The translations under genes and the position numbers were made by a program. This document shows positions 63,118 through 64,000 of a DNA stretch of 64,000 bases, in pieces. The DNA is from Woeseiaceae bacterium (GTDB taxonomy: Bacteria > Pseudomonadota > Gammaproteobacteria > Steroidobacterales > Woeseiaceae). The notes under the pieces were generated by a model. The model worked only from the letters and a program-made list of their open reading frames with translations. It was not told where the DNA came from and searched no databases. How positions within the stretch are numbered: the stretch's first letter is position 1; every line of letters starts with the position of its first letter. The stretch spans positions 62,001 to 126,000 of the forward strand of contig JAJFKT010000014.1 in the NCBI GenBank assembly GCA_021773075.1, in the 5' to 3' direction.

Positions 63118-64000
63118 ATGACAAGACATTCAGATCCCCAGTTAATGCAGACACGGCGGCAAGCCGGTGTCTGTCTGCACATTACCTCACTCCCGGGAAG
63201 TTACGGGATTGGCGAGTTGGGCCAGTGTGCCCGAAATTTCGTCGACAGCATGGTAGAAATGCAGTTGAGTGTCTGGCAGTTTTTGCCTATAGGGCCAACC
63301 GCTTACGGCGATTCGCCCTACCAGCCGCTGTCGACGTTCGCGGGCAATGAAATGCTCATCGATATCGCTGATTTGATTGAGCTTGGACTGCTCCATCGTG
63401 ATGAGGCTACCGAGCTCACGACGCTTTCGGAACGATTTGTTGATTACGGTGCGCTAATACCGATCAAAAACCGTTTGTTGAACCTCGCGGCGAGCCGATT
63501 CGGTGATGTCGCCAACAAAGCGATGAAGTCCGATTTCGATGGCTTCCTGACACGCAATAACTCGGCGTGGCTACACGACTACGCGGTATTTCGTATTCTG
63601 AAATCGCGGCATGGCGAACAACCCTGGCCCGCCTGGAACCCGGAATACGTGCACCGCGATGAAACAGCATTGCGCGATATCGAGGAAACCGCGGAAGGTC
63701 AAATCGAAGCCATTAAGGTCATTCAGTACTTGTTCTTCCGCCAATGGTGGCAATTGCGCGACTACGCTCACGCCAGCGGTGTCTCGCTGTTCGGCGATAT
63801 GCCCATATGCATCGCGCTGGACAGCTCAGATGCCTGGGCAAATCGGGAATTACTCAGGATCGATACAGACGGTCGACCGGACAGCGTTGCTGGCGTGCCG
63901 CCCGACTATTTCAGCGAAGACGGTCAGCTATGGGGTAATCCGCTGTACGACTGGGCACATCACAAGGCGACCGGCTACCAATGGTGGGTCGAACGCCTCA
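63118..64000 (+). CDS. malQ: 4-alpha-glucanotransferase (GH77), 3' end outside window
   Basis: 294 residues are visible from the ATG at 63118 to the right edge; the full protein is usually about 500. 'GVCLHITSLPGSYGIGELGQ' is the conserved MalQ opening, then 'QFLPIGPTAYGDSPYQPLS' and 'VSLFGDMPICIALDSSDAWAN', 'GVPPDYFSEDGQLWGNPLYDW', all strong GH77 signatures. The catalytic Asp/Glu region lies beyond the window. MalQ transfers glucan units between maltodextrins in the cytoplasm and releases glucose for Glk. It is divergent from the receptor gene, with shared operators. The right edge cuts the gene; it is not a truncation in the genome as far as I can see. Confidence 0.95.
   Translation, partial: MTRHSDPQLMQTRRQAGVCLHITSLPGSYGIGELGQCARNFVDSMVEMQLSVWQFLPIGPTAYGDSPYQPLSTFAGNEMLIDIADLIELGLLHRDEATELTTLSERFVDYGALIPIKNRLLNLAASRFGDVANKAMKSDFDGFLTRNNSAWLHDYAVFRILKSRHGEQPWPAWNPEYVHRDETALRDIEETAEGQIEAIKVIQYLFFRQWWQLRDYAHASGVSLFGDMPICIALDSSDAWANRELLRIDTDGRPDSVAGVPPDYFSEDGQLWGNPLYDWAHHKATGYQWWVERL

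Noticed and set aside
1..64000. tRNA, rRNA, insertion sequence, integrase or CRISPR array
   Set aside because: No cloverleaf-like GTTCGA-containing gap, no transposase frame, and no regular repeat-spacer pattern were seen; gaps between genes are nearly all under 200 bases.

Overview
The window reads as a chromosomal segment of a heterotrophic, probably marine, gammaproteobacterium. The signs are a six-subunit Na+-pumping NADH:quinone reductase (Nqr), a fabA-fabB pair, an Entner-Doudoroff/pentose-phosphate operon beside a HexR-type regulator, a TonB-dependent receptor feeding a maltodextrin locus, and many lipoproteins. Genes are dense and frequently overlap by 1-14 bases. I see no rRNA, tRNA, CRISPR array, insertion sequence or phage module. 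Genus-level placement is not possible from reading alone.

Layout. (1) 1-8.5 kb, mixed envelope genes: the 3' end of an alpha/beta hydrolase, CreD, a DUF4124 protein, an SH3 plus S74-chaperone surface protein, an M1 aminopeptidase lipoprotein, a HupE/UreJ-like membrane protein and an M3 dipeptidyl carboxypeptidase lipoprotein. (2) 8.7-17.2 kb, one long plus-strand operon: a UbiA/MenA-type prenyltransferase, nqrABCDEF, apbE, nqrM, a CBS-pair protein and a small Cys2His2 protein. (3) 17.3-21.7 kb, minus strand: a B3-like metallo-beta-lactamase-fold lipoprotein, TauE/SafE, S-formylglutathione hydrolase, fabB and fabA. (4) 21.8-28.9 kb, phenylacetate degradation: paaABCDE, paaI-paaX, and divergent paaZ. 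(5) 28.9-34.7 kb: an Lrp regulator divergent from a giant indolepyruvate-ferredoxin-oxidoreductase-like enzyme, then an MBL hydrolase and a DUF502 protein. (6) 34.7-39.0 kb: a YegP-like and dodecin pair, an eroded thrombospondin-type-3 remnant with a terminator, a receiver-GGDEF-EAL protein, a TylF-like methyltransferase and DUF2189. (7) 39.0-44.9 kb: zwf-pgl-edd-glk on the minus strand, divergent from hexR, with two TGTA-N7-TACA boxes between them. (8) 45.0-64.0 kb, a maltodextrin-utilisation locus: a LacI-type regulator, a GH13 lipoprotein, an MFS sugar transporter, a GH13 neopullulanase-like enzyme, a GH31 alpha-glucosidase, a tandem GH13-GH13 lipoprotein, an SGNH esterase, a tryptophan-halogenase-like flavoprotein, a TonB-dependent receptor and the start of malQ (GH77), which runs off the end.

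How it fits together. In region 8 the receptor would import maltodextrins across the outer membrane. The exported and lipid-anchored GH13/GH31 enzymes would trim them, the MFS carrier would bring sugars into the cytoplasm, and MalQ would rearrange them. Glucose would then be phosphorylated by Glk and oxidised through Zwf-Pgl-Edd (region 7). A 14-base palindrome with a central CG (TGAATACGTATTCA) lies in the divergent MFS/GH13 promoter region, and two variants lie inside a 54-base perfect inverted repeat between the receptor gene and malQ. This is good evidence for one LacI-family regulon whose likely regulator is the gene at 44954.

Most worth a second look: the LacI-type operator set, the halogenase-like gene and SGNH esterase inside a maltodextrin locus, the double-GH13 lipoprotein, the cellular S74-chaperone protein with a Val/Glu-rich stalk, the prenyltransferase coupled to nqrA, and a 59-residue YegP-like gene that is easily missed.
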